Shown here piece after piece: positions 47,509 through 56,763 of a DNA stretch of 64,000 nt. The stretch's first letter is position 1. Every line of letters begins with the position of its first letter. The notes beneath the pieces were generated by a model that was not told the DNA's origin, made no database searches, and was given only the letters and a program-made list of their open reading frames with translations. The translations under genes and the position numbers were made by a program. Origin of the DNA: Deltaproteobacteria bacterium (GTDB lineage Bacteria; Desulfobacterota; Desulfovibrionia; Desulfovibrionales; Desulfovibrionaceae); NCBI GenBank assembly GCA_031266055.1, contig JAISBT010000016.1, forward strand, positions 1-64,000, given 5' to 3'.

Positions 47509-49239
47509 ATGCCTGCCGTGAATAAAACTTTTTTTTGTCTGTGGCTTCTGCTCCTGACCGGGGCCTGTACCCTGGCCCCGGTTTATGAACGCCCGGATGC
47601 TCCCGTTCCGGGAAGCTTTCCGGAATATCCCGTATTCCAGGGAGTCGGACAGGATTCCGAAACTGAAAACCCGGACAAAGCGGCTTCCGCGGCTGAAATT
47701 GCCGCCAGAACGAAGGTCATGGAGGACGCCGGAGCTTCCTGGAAGGACAATACGGCAACTCCGGGCGCGGCCGCGATAGATCAAAGCGCCAGGGACAAAG
47801 CCTGGACTGTTCCGGAAACCGCCCGAACCGGGGAACTTCCTGACGCCTCTTCGCCCGCTGAAACCTCTCCCCCGGATGCCGCCCCGCCGGAGAGCATCCA
47901 AACGTCCGACGCCGGGCGGCCCTCTGCGGACAGAATTTTAACGGCCGGGGACATGGAAGTTGAAATTGACGCGATACCCGGAGCCGGGAATATCACCTGG
48001 AAAGAATTTTTCTCGGACAGTTCCATGCAGCGCCTGATCGGGCTGGCTCTGGAAAACAACCGGAATTTACGCATGGCGCTTTTGAACATAGAAAAAGCCA
48101 GGGCCATGTACCAGATTCAACGCGCGGATCTGCTCCCCACTATTCAGGCCGGCGCCCAGAGCAGCAACCAGCGCATAACCGCGGAACTTTCTCCTGTCCG
48201 CCAGGCGTCCATTTCACGCCAACACTCTGTGAGCGTGGGCTTTACCTCTTTTGAACTGGATCTTTTCGGCAGGGTACGCAGCCTGGAAGACGCGGCCCTG
48301 GAAAATTTCTTCGCGCTCACCCAAAATGCGCACAGCGCGCAGGTGAGCCTTATCGCCGAAGTAGCCTCCACCTATCTGACCCTGGCGTCCTATAACGAAC
48401 TGTATGCCCTGACCGAAAGCGCCTATCAGAGCCGCAAAACGTCCTATGATCTGGCCAAAAGGCTTTTCGAGCAGGGGCTTGCTTCGCAGCTGGCCTTGAA
48501 CCAGGCCGGAGCGGCCATGGATCAGGCCCGCGTTGACGCGGCGCAGTTCCGCACCGCTTCGTTGCGCTACGCAAACGCCCTGAGCCTGCTCCTGGGCAGT
48601 CCGCTGCCCGGCGATATGGTTCTTCCCCAAAGGCTGGCCGATATTGAAAGCCTGAAAGAAGTTCCCGAAGGGTTGCCTTCCTACCTGCTGGAGCGCCGTC
48701 CGGACATTCTGGCCGCCGAGCACAGGCTTAAAAGCTCCAATGCCAACATCGGCGCCGCCAGAGCCAGCTTTTTTCCCCGCATCGGCCTTACCGGCAGCCT
48801 GGGAACCATAAGCACGGAAATGAGCAATCTCTTTGAAAACGCCAGCCGCACCTGGAACTTTATCCCTGTAGTTTCTCTGCCGATTTTTGATACCGGCAGG
48901 CTGCGCGCCAACCTGCGGGTGTCGGAAACCGAACGGAAGCTCGCCCTGGCCGCCTATGAGGAGTCCATCCAGAACGCTTTCCGGGAAGTGGCCGATACTC
49001 TGGCTTTTCGTTCCACTTCCGCCGAACAGATCGCCGCGGTTACTTCTTTTGTCCATTCGGCAAAACAGTCTTATGACCTTTCCAACCTGCGCTACGAAGT
49101 GGGCGTGGACAGCTTTCTGAATGTGCTGGATTCCCAGCGGGTCTATTTTTCCGCGCAGCAGGCCTATGTAAATACCATGCTGAACAACGAAATCAACAAA
49201 CTCACCCTGTATAAAGCTCTGGGCGGCGGCTGGGAATAG
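47509..49239 (+). CDS. RND efflux outer membrane lipoprotein (NodT/OprM family) with long low-complexity insert
   Basis: LLLTGACTLAPVYERPDAPVP; YLTLASYNELYALT; LLERRPDILAAEHRLKSSNANIGAARASFFPRI. Confidence 0.93.
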   Translation: MPAVNKTFFCLWLLLLTGACTLAPVYERPDAPVPGSFPEYPVFQGVGQDSETENPDKAASAAEIAARTKVMEDAGASWKDNTATPGAAAIDQSARDKAWTVPETARTGELPDASSPAETSPPDAAPPESIQTSDAGRPSADRILTAGDMEVEIDAIPGAGNITWKEFFSDSSMQRLIGLALENNRNLRMALLNIEKARAMYQIQRADLLPTIQAGAQSSNQRITAELSPVRQASISRQHSVSVGFTSFELDLFGRVRSLEDAALENFFALTQNAHSAQVSLIAEVASTYLTLASYNELYALTESAYQSRKTSYDLAKRLFEQGLASQLALNQAGAAMDQARVDAAQFRTASLRYANALSLLLGSPLPGDMVLPQRLADIESLKEVPEGLPSYLLERRPDILAAEHRLKSSNANIGAARASFFPRIGLTGSLGTISTEMSNLFENASRTWNFIPVVSLPIFDTGRLRANLRVSETERKLALAAYEESIQNAFREVADTLAFRSTSAEQIAAVTSFVHSAKQSYDLSNLRYEVGVDSFLNVLDSQRVYFSAQQAYVNTMLNNEINKLTLYKALGGGWE

Positions 49240-49250
49240 CGTCCCCCGGA

Positions 49251-49495
49251 GCGACAATCTCAAGCGTAAAATGCTCCAGCAGAGCGGTTAGAGAATTTTA
49301 ACATTGAAAATGTTGAAATGCTCCGGCGGCGGGCACCGCCGCCCGCTCCGCAGGCGCAGGCGAAACTTGCTTCAGCCGTTGCGACGAAGGAAGCTACGGA
49401 TGAAGACAGCAACGATGTTTCGCCGTAAAGCGCCGGAGGGAGCGTCTCAAAATTAAACTGCTCCAGACATTTTCAATGTCAAACCGCTCTAATGT
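49251..49495. repeat. family B/C composite palindromic element, inverted relative to the 30.4 kb copy
   Basis: GCGACAATCTCAAGCGTAAAATGCTCC; AATTTTAACATTGAAAATGTTGAAATGCTCCGGCGGCGGGCACCGCCGCCCGCTCCGCAGGCGCAGGCGAAACTTGCTTCAGCC...; ...TCAAAATTAAACTGCTCCAGACATTTTCAATGTCAAACCGCTCT. Confidence 0.9.
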
Positions 49496-49583
49496 TTCTT
49501 GACTTTTCAGCCGATAAAAAGTTATTTTTATATATTATATAAAGGTTCTGTCCCATACCAAGTTGTATTCAACAGGAGGTCAT

Positions 49584-50579
49584 ATGAAAAGATGTCGGCT
49601 TACCCTGGTGGTTTCGGCAATTATTTTGTCTCTCATGTTCTGTTCGTCCATCGGCAGCGCCGCCCAGCCGACCGTAAAGCGTGGCGACTATTTCATCACC
49701 GTGCTTACCGGGCCGTCCAGCGGCATTTATTTCCCCATTGGCGGCGCATTCTCCACGTTCATTAAAACTCTGGGTTATAAAACCTCGGCTACGGCAACCG
49801 GCGCCACCGCTGAAAACATTAACGCCCTGCTGACCGGACAGGGTGAAATGGCCATTGCCATGGCCGACTCGGTCATTCAGGCGGTGGAAGCCTTCGGAGC
49901 ATACGAGGGCAAGCCTCCGGCCAAGGATCTTCGCGCCATGATGGGACTGTGGCCCAACTATTGCCAGATTGTCACCACCGCTGACTCCGGCATAAAAACC
50001 TTTGCGGATCTCAAAGGCAAACGCGTGGGCGTGGGCGCCCCGAATTCCGGCGTTGAACTCAACGCGCGGATGATGTTTGAAGCTCACGGCATGACGTATA
50101 AGGATTGCCGGGTTGACTACCTCAACTACGGCGAAGCCATCGACCAGATGAAAAACGGCCTCTGCGACGCGGCCTTTGTTACTTCCGGCCTGGGCAACGC
50201 CACAATCAGAGAACTTGGCGTGACCAAAAAAATCGCTTTTGTTCCGGTTGAAGGCGACGCGCTCAAAAACCTCATCAAAAAATATCCTTTCTACATCGAG
50301 GCAACCATCCCGGCCGCCACCTACGGCGCGGACAAGGACACCACGACGGCCGCGGTAATGAACATTATGCTGGTCGACGTGAAACTTCCGGCGGATGTCG
50401 TTTACGATCTGCTGGACAATATTTACTCGACTCCCGGCCTGGCGGCCATTCATTCTTCCCACAACACGGCAAGGGTCAACATTATACCCGAAACCGCCCT
50501 GCGGGGCATAGTCGGAACCTCTGTTCCCCTGCATGACGGAGCTGTCAAGTATTACACAGAAAAAGGAATGCTTAAATAA
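49584..50579 (+). CDS. TAXI-family TRAP transporter solute-binding protein
   Basis: FITVLTGPSSGIYFPIGGAFSTFIKTLGYKTSATATGATAENINALLTGQGEMAIAMAD. Confidence 0.94.
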   Translation: MKRCRLTLVVSAIILSLMFCSSIGSAAQPTVKRGDYFITVLTGPSSGIYFPIGGAFSTFIKTLGYKTSATATGATAENINALLTGQGEMAIAMADSVIQAVEAFGAYEGKPPAKDLRAMMGLWPNYCQIVTTADSGIKTFADLKGKRVGVGAPNSGVELNARMMFEAHGMTYKDCRVDYLNYGEAIDQMKNGLCDAAFVTSGLGNATIRELGVTKKIAFVPVEGDALKNLIKKYPFYIEATIPAATYGADKDTTTAAVMNIMLVDVKLPADVVYDLLDNIYSTPGLAAIHSSHNTARVNIIPETALRGIVGTSVPLHDGAVKYYTEKGMLK

Positions 50580-50612
50580 CCGCTGAGCGGGACGACAAGG
50601 CCAGGCTATGCC

Positions 50613-50650
50613 GGCCGCACGCGGAGCGCTTGCGCGCTCCGCGTGCGGCC
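50613..50650 (+). promoter_or_regulatory. 17-bp perfect stem, TTGC loop hairpin immediately before the DUF1850 ATG
   Basis: GGCCGCACGCGGAGCGC-TTGC-GCGCTCCGCGTGCGGCC then ATG at 50651. Confidence 0.8.
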
Positions 50651-51112
50651 ATGGTTCTGGCGCTGGTCTGGAGCGCTCTTCTGGCATTCGGATGCGGGTA
50701 TGCGCGTGAGGTTCCTGACGATATTGTCCTGCGCATTTACGACTGGAAAACCGGTTTCGTATATGTGGAGGTTCCGGCAAAACCGAACAGCCGCCTGTTT
50801 TTCGGCTGGATTCACTCTCTGGAAAAAATTCCCTGGAATGAATACTTTCACGTGGACGCTGCATACAACCTGGTGCTGGACGCCATAACTTTCCCGGCCT
50901 TCGGGGCGGGAATACCCGAAGACAAAGGCCACGTGTGCTATATTAAAGACGGGTTGATCCATATGGAAGGGATAGAGCAGGTCTTTCCCGAACTGGTTTG
51001 GCTGAACTCCCATACCGCGACCCGGGAAATCGTGCTTGACGGCGCGGATGTCGCCAGAGGAAGCGACTTCCCGCACCATGCCAGATTGCGCTTAATTATT
51101 GAAAAAAGGTGA
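50651..51112 (+). CDS. DUF1850 domain-containing protein
   Basis: FFGWIHSLEKIPWNEYFHVD; located between the TAXI SBP and fused permease as usual for this transporter type. Confidence 0.85.
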   Translation: MVLALVWSALLAFGCGYAREVPDDIVLRIYDWKTGFVYVEVPAKPNSRLFFGWIHSLEKIPWNEYFHVDAAYNLVLDAITFPAFGAGIPEDKGHVCYIKDGLIHMEGIEQVFPELVWLNSHTATREIVLDGADVARGSDFPHHARLRLIIEKR

Positions 51113-53187
51113 ATGAAATGTCCGGCGTAAAAAAAGAGGAAACAGAGGTTATGCGGGAAAGCGCTTTGCAGGAGAAGGCGCAGACCGGCAACGAGTCCGA
51201 CGTGCAGGATGAGGCCATTGTCCAGGCCATGCACGGCGTGCTGACGGAAGAGCAGCAGAAACTTATTGAGGATATCGACAAGGAGTCCAGTGTCCGTAAA
51301 CTGGCCAGCGCTCCCCTGGCGAAATTTTTTTACCTGCTCTGCATCGCGGTGACCCTGTACCATTTTATCACCTCCTTTATGGGTACCCCGGTCGTGCTCA
51401 AGCACAGGTCGCTCCATGTCGGCATGATGCTGGCGCTGACCTTCATCATGTATCCTTTCAACAAGAAAAGCAGCTATAAAAAAATTATCTGGTACGACTG
51501 GGTGCTGGTTGCCTTGTCCCTGGTGGCGCCGTTTTATGTGTGGATCGATTTTATGGGTGTTGTGGAACGGGCGGGCAGGCCCGATACCGCCGATGTGGCC
51601 ATGGCCACCTTGCTGGTGCTGTTGGTTCTGGAGGCGTCCAGGCGGGTTTCCGGCTGGGCGCTGGTCATCCTGAGCCTGGTGTTTGTCCTGTACGGCCTGT
51701 TCGGGCGGGGCCTGCCCGGACTGTTCGGCCACCGCGGCTATACCTGGGTGCAGCTTTCCAACCATTTTTTCGCGAATACCGAAGGCATATACGGAACTTC
51801 GGTAAGCGTCGCGGCCAGTTACATTTTTCTGTTCATTCTGTTCGGGACGGTCATGGGCAAATCCGGCATGGGCGCTTTTTTCAATGACATGGCCATGGCG
51901 CTCGCCGGGCACACCAAGGGCGGGCCGGCCAAGGTGGCGGTCATTGCCTCGGGGATGCTCGGTTCCATTAACGGCTCCGCTGTAGCCAATGTGGTCACCA
52001 CCGGCGCGTTTACCATTCCCTTGATGAAAAAAGTGGGTTATTCCAAGGAATTCGCCGGGGCGGTGGAATCCTCCGCTTCTGTGGGCGGACAGCTCCTTCC
52101 TCCGGTCATGGGGGCCGCTGCCTTCATCATGGCGGAAATTTTGAGCGTGCCCTATTCCGTCATTATCATTCACGCGGCCATTCCGGCGCTGCTTTATTAC
52201 CTGGGCATCATCATTCAAGTGCAGTTGCGGGCCGGAAAAAGAGGCCTGTACGGCCTGCCCAAAGATCGCCTGCCCCTTGTCAGAACGGTTATGCGCGAAA
52301 AGGGCCATCTGCTCCTGCCCATTTTTTTACTGCTCTATCTCCTGCTTTTTTCCGGCACCACCGTGGTTTTTTCCGCGGTAATCACCATTGTCGCCACTAT
52401 TGTCGTGGCCGCGTTCCGGCCTTCCACCAGGATGAGTTTCAAAGACATATGCGACGCCTTTGCCGACGGAGCGAAGCAGACCGTATCCGTGGCCATTGCC
52501 TGCGCGTGCGTGGGCATCATTATCGGCGTGACCTCCAAAACCGGTTTCGGCCTGACCATGGCCAACACCATCATCACTCTGGGCGGGCACAGCCTGCTCT
52601 TCACGCTGATTTTCACCATGATCACCTGCATGATTCTGGGCATGGGCGTACCGTCCATCCCGGCGTATATCATTACGGCGACCATTGCGGCGCCGGCTCT
52701 TTCCGACCTGGGCATTCCGCCCATAGCCGCGCATCTGTTCGCCTTCTATTACGCAATGTTCGCCAACCTGACGCCGCCGGTGGCCCTGGCCGCCTTTGCG
52801 GCCTCGGGCATATCCGGGGGCGATCCGATGCGAACCGGCCTGGCCTCGGTGAAGCTGGCCATAGCCGGGTTCATTGTCCCCTTCATGTTTATCTATTCGC
52901 CGCAACTGCTTTTGATCGACACCACGTTTTTTGAAGGCTTACGCGTGGTCATCGGAGCATGCCTCGGCGTCTTCATGCTTGGAGTGGGCGTTGAAGGCTA
53001 TCTTTTCACCAGGGTGAACATACTTCTGCGCCTGCTGGTCTTTACCGGGGCTTTTTTCCTTATTGACAGCGGTTTCTACACCGACCTTGCCGGTCTGTCC
53101 GTGTTTATCCTGCTGCTGGTCGTGCAGGTTCTCCTGGCGAGGAAGGAAAAAAGCCGGGCGGCAGCCGGGCTTGCCCGGACGGTTTAA
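51109..53187 (+). CDS. fused TRAP transporter permease (TAXI type)
   Basis: 692 aa, multi-TM; GSINGSAVANVVTTGAFTIPLMKKVGYSKEFAGAVESSASVGGQLLPPVMGAAAFIMAE. Confidence 0.95.
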   Translation: MNEMSGVKKEETEVMRESALQEKAQTGNESDVQDEAIVQAMHGVLTEEQQKLIEDIDKESSVRKLASAPLAKFFYLLCIAVTLYHFITSFMGTPVVLKHRSLHVGMMLALTFIMYPFNKKSSYKKIIWYDWVLVALSLVAPFYVWIDFMGVVERAGRPDTADVAMATLLVLLVLEASRRVSGWALVILSLVFVLYGLFGRGLPGLFGHRGYTWVQLSNHFFANTEGIYGTSVSVAASYIFLFILFGTVMGKSGMGAFFNDMAMALAGHTKGGPAKVAVIASGMLGSINGSAVANVVTTGAFTIPLMKKVGYSKEFAGAVESSASVGGQLLPPVMGAAAFIMAEILSVPYSVIIIHAAIPALLYYLGIIIQVQLRAGKRGLYGLPKDRLPLVRTVMREKGHLLLPIFLLLYLLLFSGTTVVFSAVITIVATIVVAAFRPSTRMSFKDICDAFADGAKQTVSVAIACACVGIIIGVTSKTGFGLTMANTIITLGGHSLLFTLIFTMITCMILGMGVPSIPAYIITATIAAPALSDLGIPPIAAHLFAFYYAMFANLTPPVALAAFAASGISGGDPMRTGLASVKLAIAGFIVPFMFIYSPQLLLIDTTFFEGLRVVIGACLGVFMLGVGVEGYLFTRVNILLRLLVFTGAFFLIDSGFYTDLAGLSVFILLLVVQVLLARKEKSRAAAGLARTV

Positions 53188-53212
53188 CGAAAATGTATAC
53201 GCGGCGGGGATT

Positions 53213-53293
53213 TGCCTGCAAATCCTTGCAGCGAGATTGTCGCGAGGCGAACTTGCTTCGCCGTTAAGCGACAATCTCAAGCGTAAAATGCCA
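53213..53293. repeat. family C intergenic repeat, inverted copy
   Basis: GCAAATCCTTGCAGCGAGATTGTCGCGAGGCGAACTTGCTTCGCCGTTAAGCGACAATCTCAAGCGTAAAATGCCATA; reverse complement matches 33135-33192. Confidence 0.85.
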
Positions 53294-53304
53294 TAGGGGT
53301 TGCC

Positions 53305-53748
53305 ATGCCTAATTCCAAAATTGCCGTTTTTTTGCTGTGCGCCGTACTCGCGCATGTTGTTCTGTTTGCCGCGGCTTTCATTTTTCTTGGCCTTGCCGTT
53401 GCCTTGCTGCTTTCCTTCTTCGGTTCCTGCCTCTGGATTATATATTGCAGTTGCAGGGAAACCCCCTTGAGTTCCAAGGGCGACGATCTTCCGGATAAAG
53501 CGGACGTGGACGCGCCCACCCTGCCCATGGCCGTGCTGGGCGGGCCGTGGTGCTGGGCGCTCAGCCCCACCTGCCTCCTGCCTTTTTCGTATGGCCGGTC
53601 AATGGAACCGGGGTTCGCCTGGAACTTTGCCGCCGGGATTTTACGCGCTTTTTGCCGTTCTCTGCTGAATCTTTTGGGTTATTTATATGATTATGGAGCG
53701 GATGTTTACGCCCGCGCCCTTGCCGGTTCAGCTAAAGGCGGACAATAA
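53305..53748 (+). CDS. hypothetical membrane protein
   Basis: Hydrophobic N-terminus; immediately followed by the DUF1523 gene. Confidence 0.6.
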   Translation: MPNSKIAVFLLCAVLAHVVLFAAAFIFLGLAVALLLSFFGSCLWIIYCSCRETPLSSKGDDLPDKADVDAPTLPMAVLGGPWCWALSPTCLLPFSYGRSMEPGFAWNFAAGILRAFCRSLLNLLGYLYDYGADVYARALAGSAKGGQ

Positions 53749-53749
53749 A

Positions 53750-54256
53750 ATGAAGCTCAAGATCGCGCTGAGCTTTTTTGCGGTTTTTACCCTGGCGGTT
53801 TCCTGCATGTTGCATTATTACCTGCCGCGTAAAGAACTGGTCACGCTTACCGGCATAGATTCCAAGCGGGCGGAGGCCATACCCGTGGAGCGCGACCGGG
53901 CTGACGACAACAGGCCCCTGGATATCTATTATATTTTTGTGCTGGATAAGGGCAACAATTCGCGTGTTTTCAGCAATGTGAATACCGCCTGGGGCTTTCC
54001 CCCCTATTTTAAATTCGACTCCGCGGATATGCAGTCCAAGGCCGTGAGTCTGGAAGGCAGGCAAGTGGTTATTCGCTATTATGGTCTGCGCGTGCAAATT
54101 TTAAACCTTTTCCCGAACATCACCAGTCTTGAACCCGGAGACGAATCGTCTTCGCTGGTTTCCTGGGTGCGCTTGTCCGTGTTCGGGCTTTGGCTGTTTC
54201 TGCTGATTTTGATTTTTCCGCGCTACTTCCGGCTCTTCCGCGGCAAGAAACCTTGA
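53750..54256 (+). CDS. DUF1523 family membrane protein
   Basis: HYYLPRKELVTLTGIDSKR...GNNSRVFSNVNTAWGFPPYFKFDSADMQSKAVSLEG...VVIRYYGLRVQILNLFPNI. Confidence 0.75.
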   Translation: MKLKIALSFFAVFTLAVSCMLHYYLPRKELVTLTGIDSKRAEAIPVERDRADDNRPLDIYYIFVLDKGNNSRVFSNVNTAWGFPPYFKFDSADMQSKAVSLEGRQVVIRYYGLRVQILNLFPNITSLEPGDESSSLVSWVRLSVFGLWLFLLILIFPRYFRLFRGKKP

Positions 54257-55281
54257 ATCGGCACAAGCTCAAAACAATTCTTGTCCCACCAGTGTACATC
54301 CTCAGGGTCTAGCCGGATGCCGGCGTAGTTTTCAGCCAGTTCTCTCCTGTGTCCGAAAAACTCTCCCTGGAAACGCTTTGGCGCATACAAGGCCAAGCTT
54401 GCTTCCCCGTAACCGGAGGCCCGGACTTTTTCCGCGATGAATCCGAATAAGGCCCGGCTGCGCAAAATCTGCCCCAGAGCCGGGTGCGCGGGGCCGTCCA
54501 GGATACGCTCCGGCAAACCTTTTTGCGGAGCCAGCCCCATGCGGATAATTTTAACGCCCGCACGCCACAAATTCAAAAGAGCCTCCGGCAACAGTTCCAG
54601 CACCATTTCCAGGGGCCAGGGGGTGAACAGTTTTTTCCTCCACAGTTCGGCCAGAGCCGTTCCTTCCAGCACCAGGCAGGGGTAAAGCCGGGCAAAATCC
54701 GGTCTTATGGCCGCGCAGCGCTCCTGGTCGTATAAAAAATGTTCTTTCCGCATTCCCGGCATCCCGGGCATCAATTGAATACCCAGGGTCAAGCCGGCTT
54801 CCCGTACCATATGGCAGGCTTGCACGGCGGTTTCCGGAGCGTAACCCCGTTGCGACGCGGCCAGCGGCTCGGCGCAAAAGCTTTGCACTCCAAGTTCAAT
54901 CGTGTCCAGACCCAGAGCTTTCAATTTCAGCAGCAGTTCCATGCTCAGGGCGTCAGGTCTGGTGGAGCAGCGCACCGCGCTGATCAAGGCCTGTTCTTTA
55001 AGTCTGCTCGCCGCGGAGAGGAAAGTTTCCATGAGTTCCAGCGGCAGGGCGGTAAAAGTTCCGCCGTAAAAAGCCAGTTCCACCGGAGATTTTCCGGCTG
55101 GGGCAAGCTGCGCGATTTCAGCGAGCGCCTTGGCCGCGAGGACGTTGTCGCACATATGGGAAGTACCGCTTTGCGCTTCCTGGGAACAAAAAACACAGCG
55201 CACCGGACAACCGGCAAAGGGGATGAAAACAGGGTGGACAGTCGGATGCCCGGCCGCGGGTTCAGGATGCAAAAAGCGCAT
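54223..55281 (-). CDS. Elp3-like radical SAM protein
   Basis: HPVFIPFAGCPVRCVFCSQ (CX3CX2C-type); ELAFYGGTFTALP; TIELGVQSF. Confidence 0.87.
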   Translation of the reverse strand: MRFLHPEPAAGHPTVHPVFIPFAGCPVRCVFCSQEAQSGTSHMCDNVLAAKALAEIAQLAPAGKSPVELAFYGGTFTALPLELMETFLSAASRLKEQALISAVRCSTRPDALSMELLLKLKALGLDTIELGVQSFCAEPLAASQRGYAPETAVQACHMVREAGLTLGIQLMPGMPGMRKEHFLYDQERCAAIRPDFARLYPCLVLEGTALAELWRKKLFTPWPLEMVLELLPEALLNLWRAGVKIIRMGLAPQKGLPERILDGPAHPALGQILRSRALFGFIAEKVRASGYGEASLALYAPKRFQGEFFGHRRELAENYAGIRLDPEDVHWWDKNCFELVPIQGFLPRKSRK

Positions 55282-55302
55282 AGTTCCTCCGTTTGCACGG
55301 TT

Positions 55303-55337
55303 AGAGCATTTTAACATTGAAAATGTTGAAATGCTCT
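55303..55337. repeat. family B minimal palindrome
   Basis: AGAGCATTTTAACATTGAAAATGTTGAAATGCTCT. Confidence 0.9.
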
Positions 55338-55445
55338 AGTTGGGTCTGTCGGCATAAAATATCATTATTTGCACAAAAGAATTGAATAATTTTTCAGTTT
55401 TATTTACAGTAATAATAATAGCCGGTTATTCCAATTCCAAATCCG

Positions 55446-55566
55446 GAGCATTTTAACATTGAAAATGTTGAAATGCTCCGGCGGCGGAGCAAAGCAAAAA
55501 CCGCGTTTTTGCTTTGCGATCCTATCGCTTAAAACGAAGCGCATGCGTAGTTTTAAGCGATACATG
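55446..55566. repeat. family B half unit followed by two long palindromes
   Basis: GAGCATTTTAACATTGAAAATGTTGAAATGCTCC; AAAGCAAAAACCGCGTTTTTGCTTT; ATCGCTTAAAAC..GTTTTAAGCGAT. Confidence 0.85.
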
Positions 55567-55675
55567 GTACTAGAGCCTTTGAGCCTGCTTTGGAATCGAA
55601 ATCAACGGCAGGATGCCGCGCCGGAAGGCTTTCGCATTGCGGCGGCAACACGCAAATCTTGTAAAAAGCGGGTAA

Positions 55676-56107
55676 GTGACGGTGGATAACTGTATTTTTT
55701 GTAAAATTATCAAGGGTGAAATTCCTTGCGCCAAGGTTTACGAAGACCAAGACGTACTGGCTTTTTTGGATCTGAATCCGGCCGCTCCCGGACATACCCT
55801 GGTTTTACCCAAAAAACATGCGGCAACTTTACTTGACCTTGAACCGGGCACCGGGGATTCCCTGTTGCAGGCCATGCGGAAAATAGGAGGCGCGCTGCGA
55901 GATGTCGCGGGGGCGGAGGGGTTCAACTGCGTACAAAATAATTTCGCCTCCGCCGGGCAGGAGGTGATGCATCTGCACTGGCATGTTATTCCGCGCCGCG
56001 AAGGAGACCTGGTCATTACAGCCTGGCGTCCCGGCAAATATGCGGATATGGCTCAAATGGCGCAGCTTGCCGGCCAGCTGCTGGCGGCGGTTGAAAAATC
56101 CGGCTGA
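55676..56107 (+). CDS. HIT family protein
   Basis: NCIFCKIIKGEIPCAKVYEDQDVLAFLDLNPAAPGHTLVLPKKH; MHLHWHVIPR. Confidence 0.95.
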   Translation: MTVDNCIFCKIIKGEIPCAKVYEDQDVLAFLDLNPAAPGHTLVLPKKHAATLLDLEPGTGDSLLQAMRKIGGALRDVAGAEGFNCVQNNFASAGQEVMHLHWHVIPRREGDLVITAWRPGKYADMAQMAQLAGQLLAAVEKSG

Positions 56108-56340
56108 TATTTCCGGCGGCGTACCGGAACCATGTCACACTTAAAACTTCGCTTCGCTACGTTTGAAGTGTGAAGATCGCTTCGCCGGAAAGCGTGGTTT
56201 CCGGCTCGCTCCGCCGCCTTCGGCGGCGCGCCGGGCTTGTCCGCCCGGCGGCTGGTACGCTGTCTGTTGTGCATTTTAAACATTACAGCGTACCAGGTAG
56301 AGTGTTTCAAATTTAATCTGTTCCAAATGGAGAGGTAGTG

Positions 56341-56631
56341 ATGGGTAAAACTTTGACTAAAGCTGACATTGTAGACGCAATTCACGATAAGATAAAACGT
56401 AATCGTCTGGAAATCAAGGGTATTGTAGAATCTATGCTGAGCATAATGAAACAGGCCATAAAAAGGGATCATGCTTTGCTGATCAGCGGTTTCGGCAAGT
56501 TTGAAGCTTACGACAAACATGCCCGGAAAGGGCGCAACCCGCAAACTTCAGAAAATATTACCCTGCCGCCGCGCAAGGTGGTGGTTTTCCGCCTGTCTAG
56601 AAGATTCCGGGATGAGCTTAACTGTGAGTAG
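56341..56631 (+). CDS. ihfA: integration host factor / HU-family DNA-binding protein
   Basis: TLTKADIVDAIHDKI...LLISGFGKFEAYDKHARKGRNPQT; exact subunit assignment uncertain. Confidence 0.88.
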   Translation: MGKTLTKADIVDAIHDKIKRNRLEIKGIVESMLSIMKQAIKRDHALLISGFGKFEAYDKHARKGRNPQTSENITLPPRKVVVFRLSRRFRDELNCE

Positions 56632-56659
56632 CCAGGCCGCGTCCTTGCGCTTGTGATTG

Positions 56660-56722
56660 CCGCTTAAGGCGGGCGAAAGCCCGCCTTAAGCGGGTTTGAC
56701 GTTGAAAATGCCAAACCGCTCT
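56660..56722. repeat. 15-bp perfect GNRA-type hairpin fused to a family B palindrome
   Basis: CCGCTTAAGGCGGGC-GAAA-GCCCGCCTTAAGCGG (56660-56693) then AGCGGGTTTGACGTTGAAAATGCCAAACCGCTCT. Confidence 0.85.
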
Positions 56723-56763
56723 GCAAGGGTTTGCCGCGCAAATCCTTGCCGCATTAAAACGCT

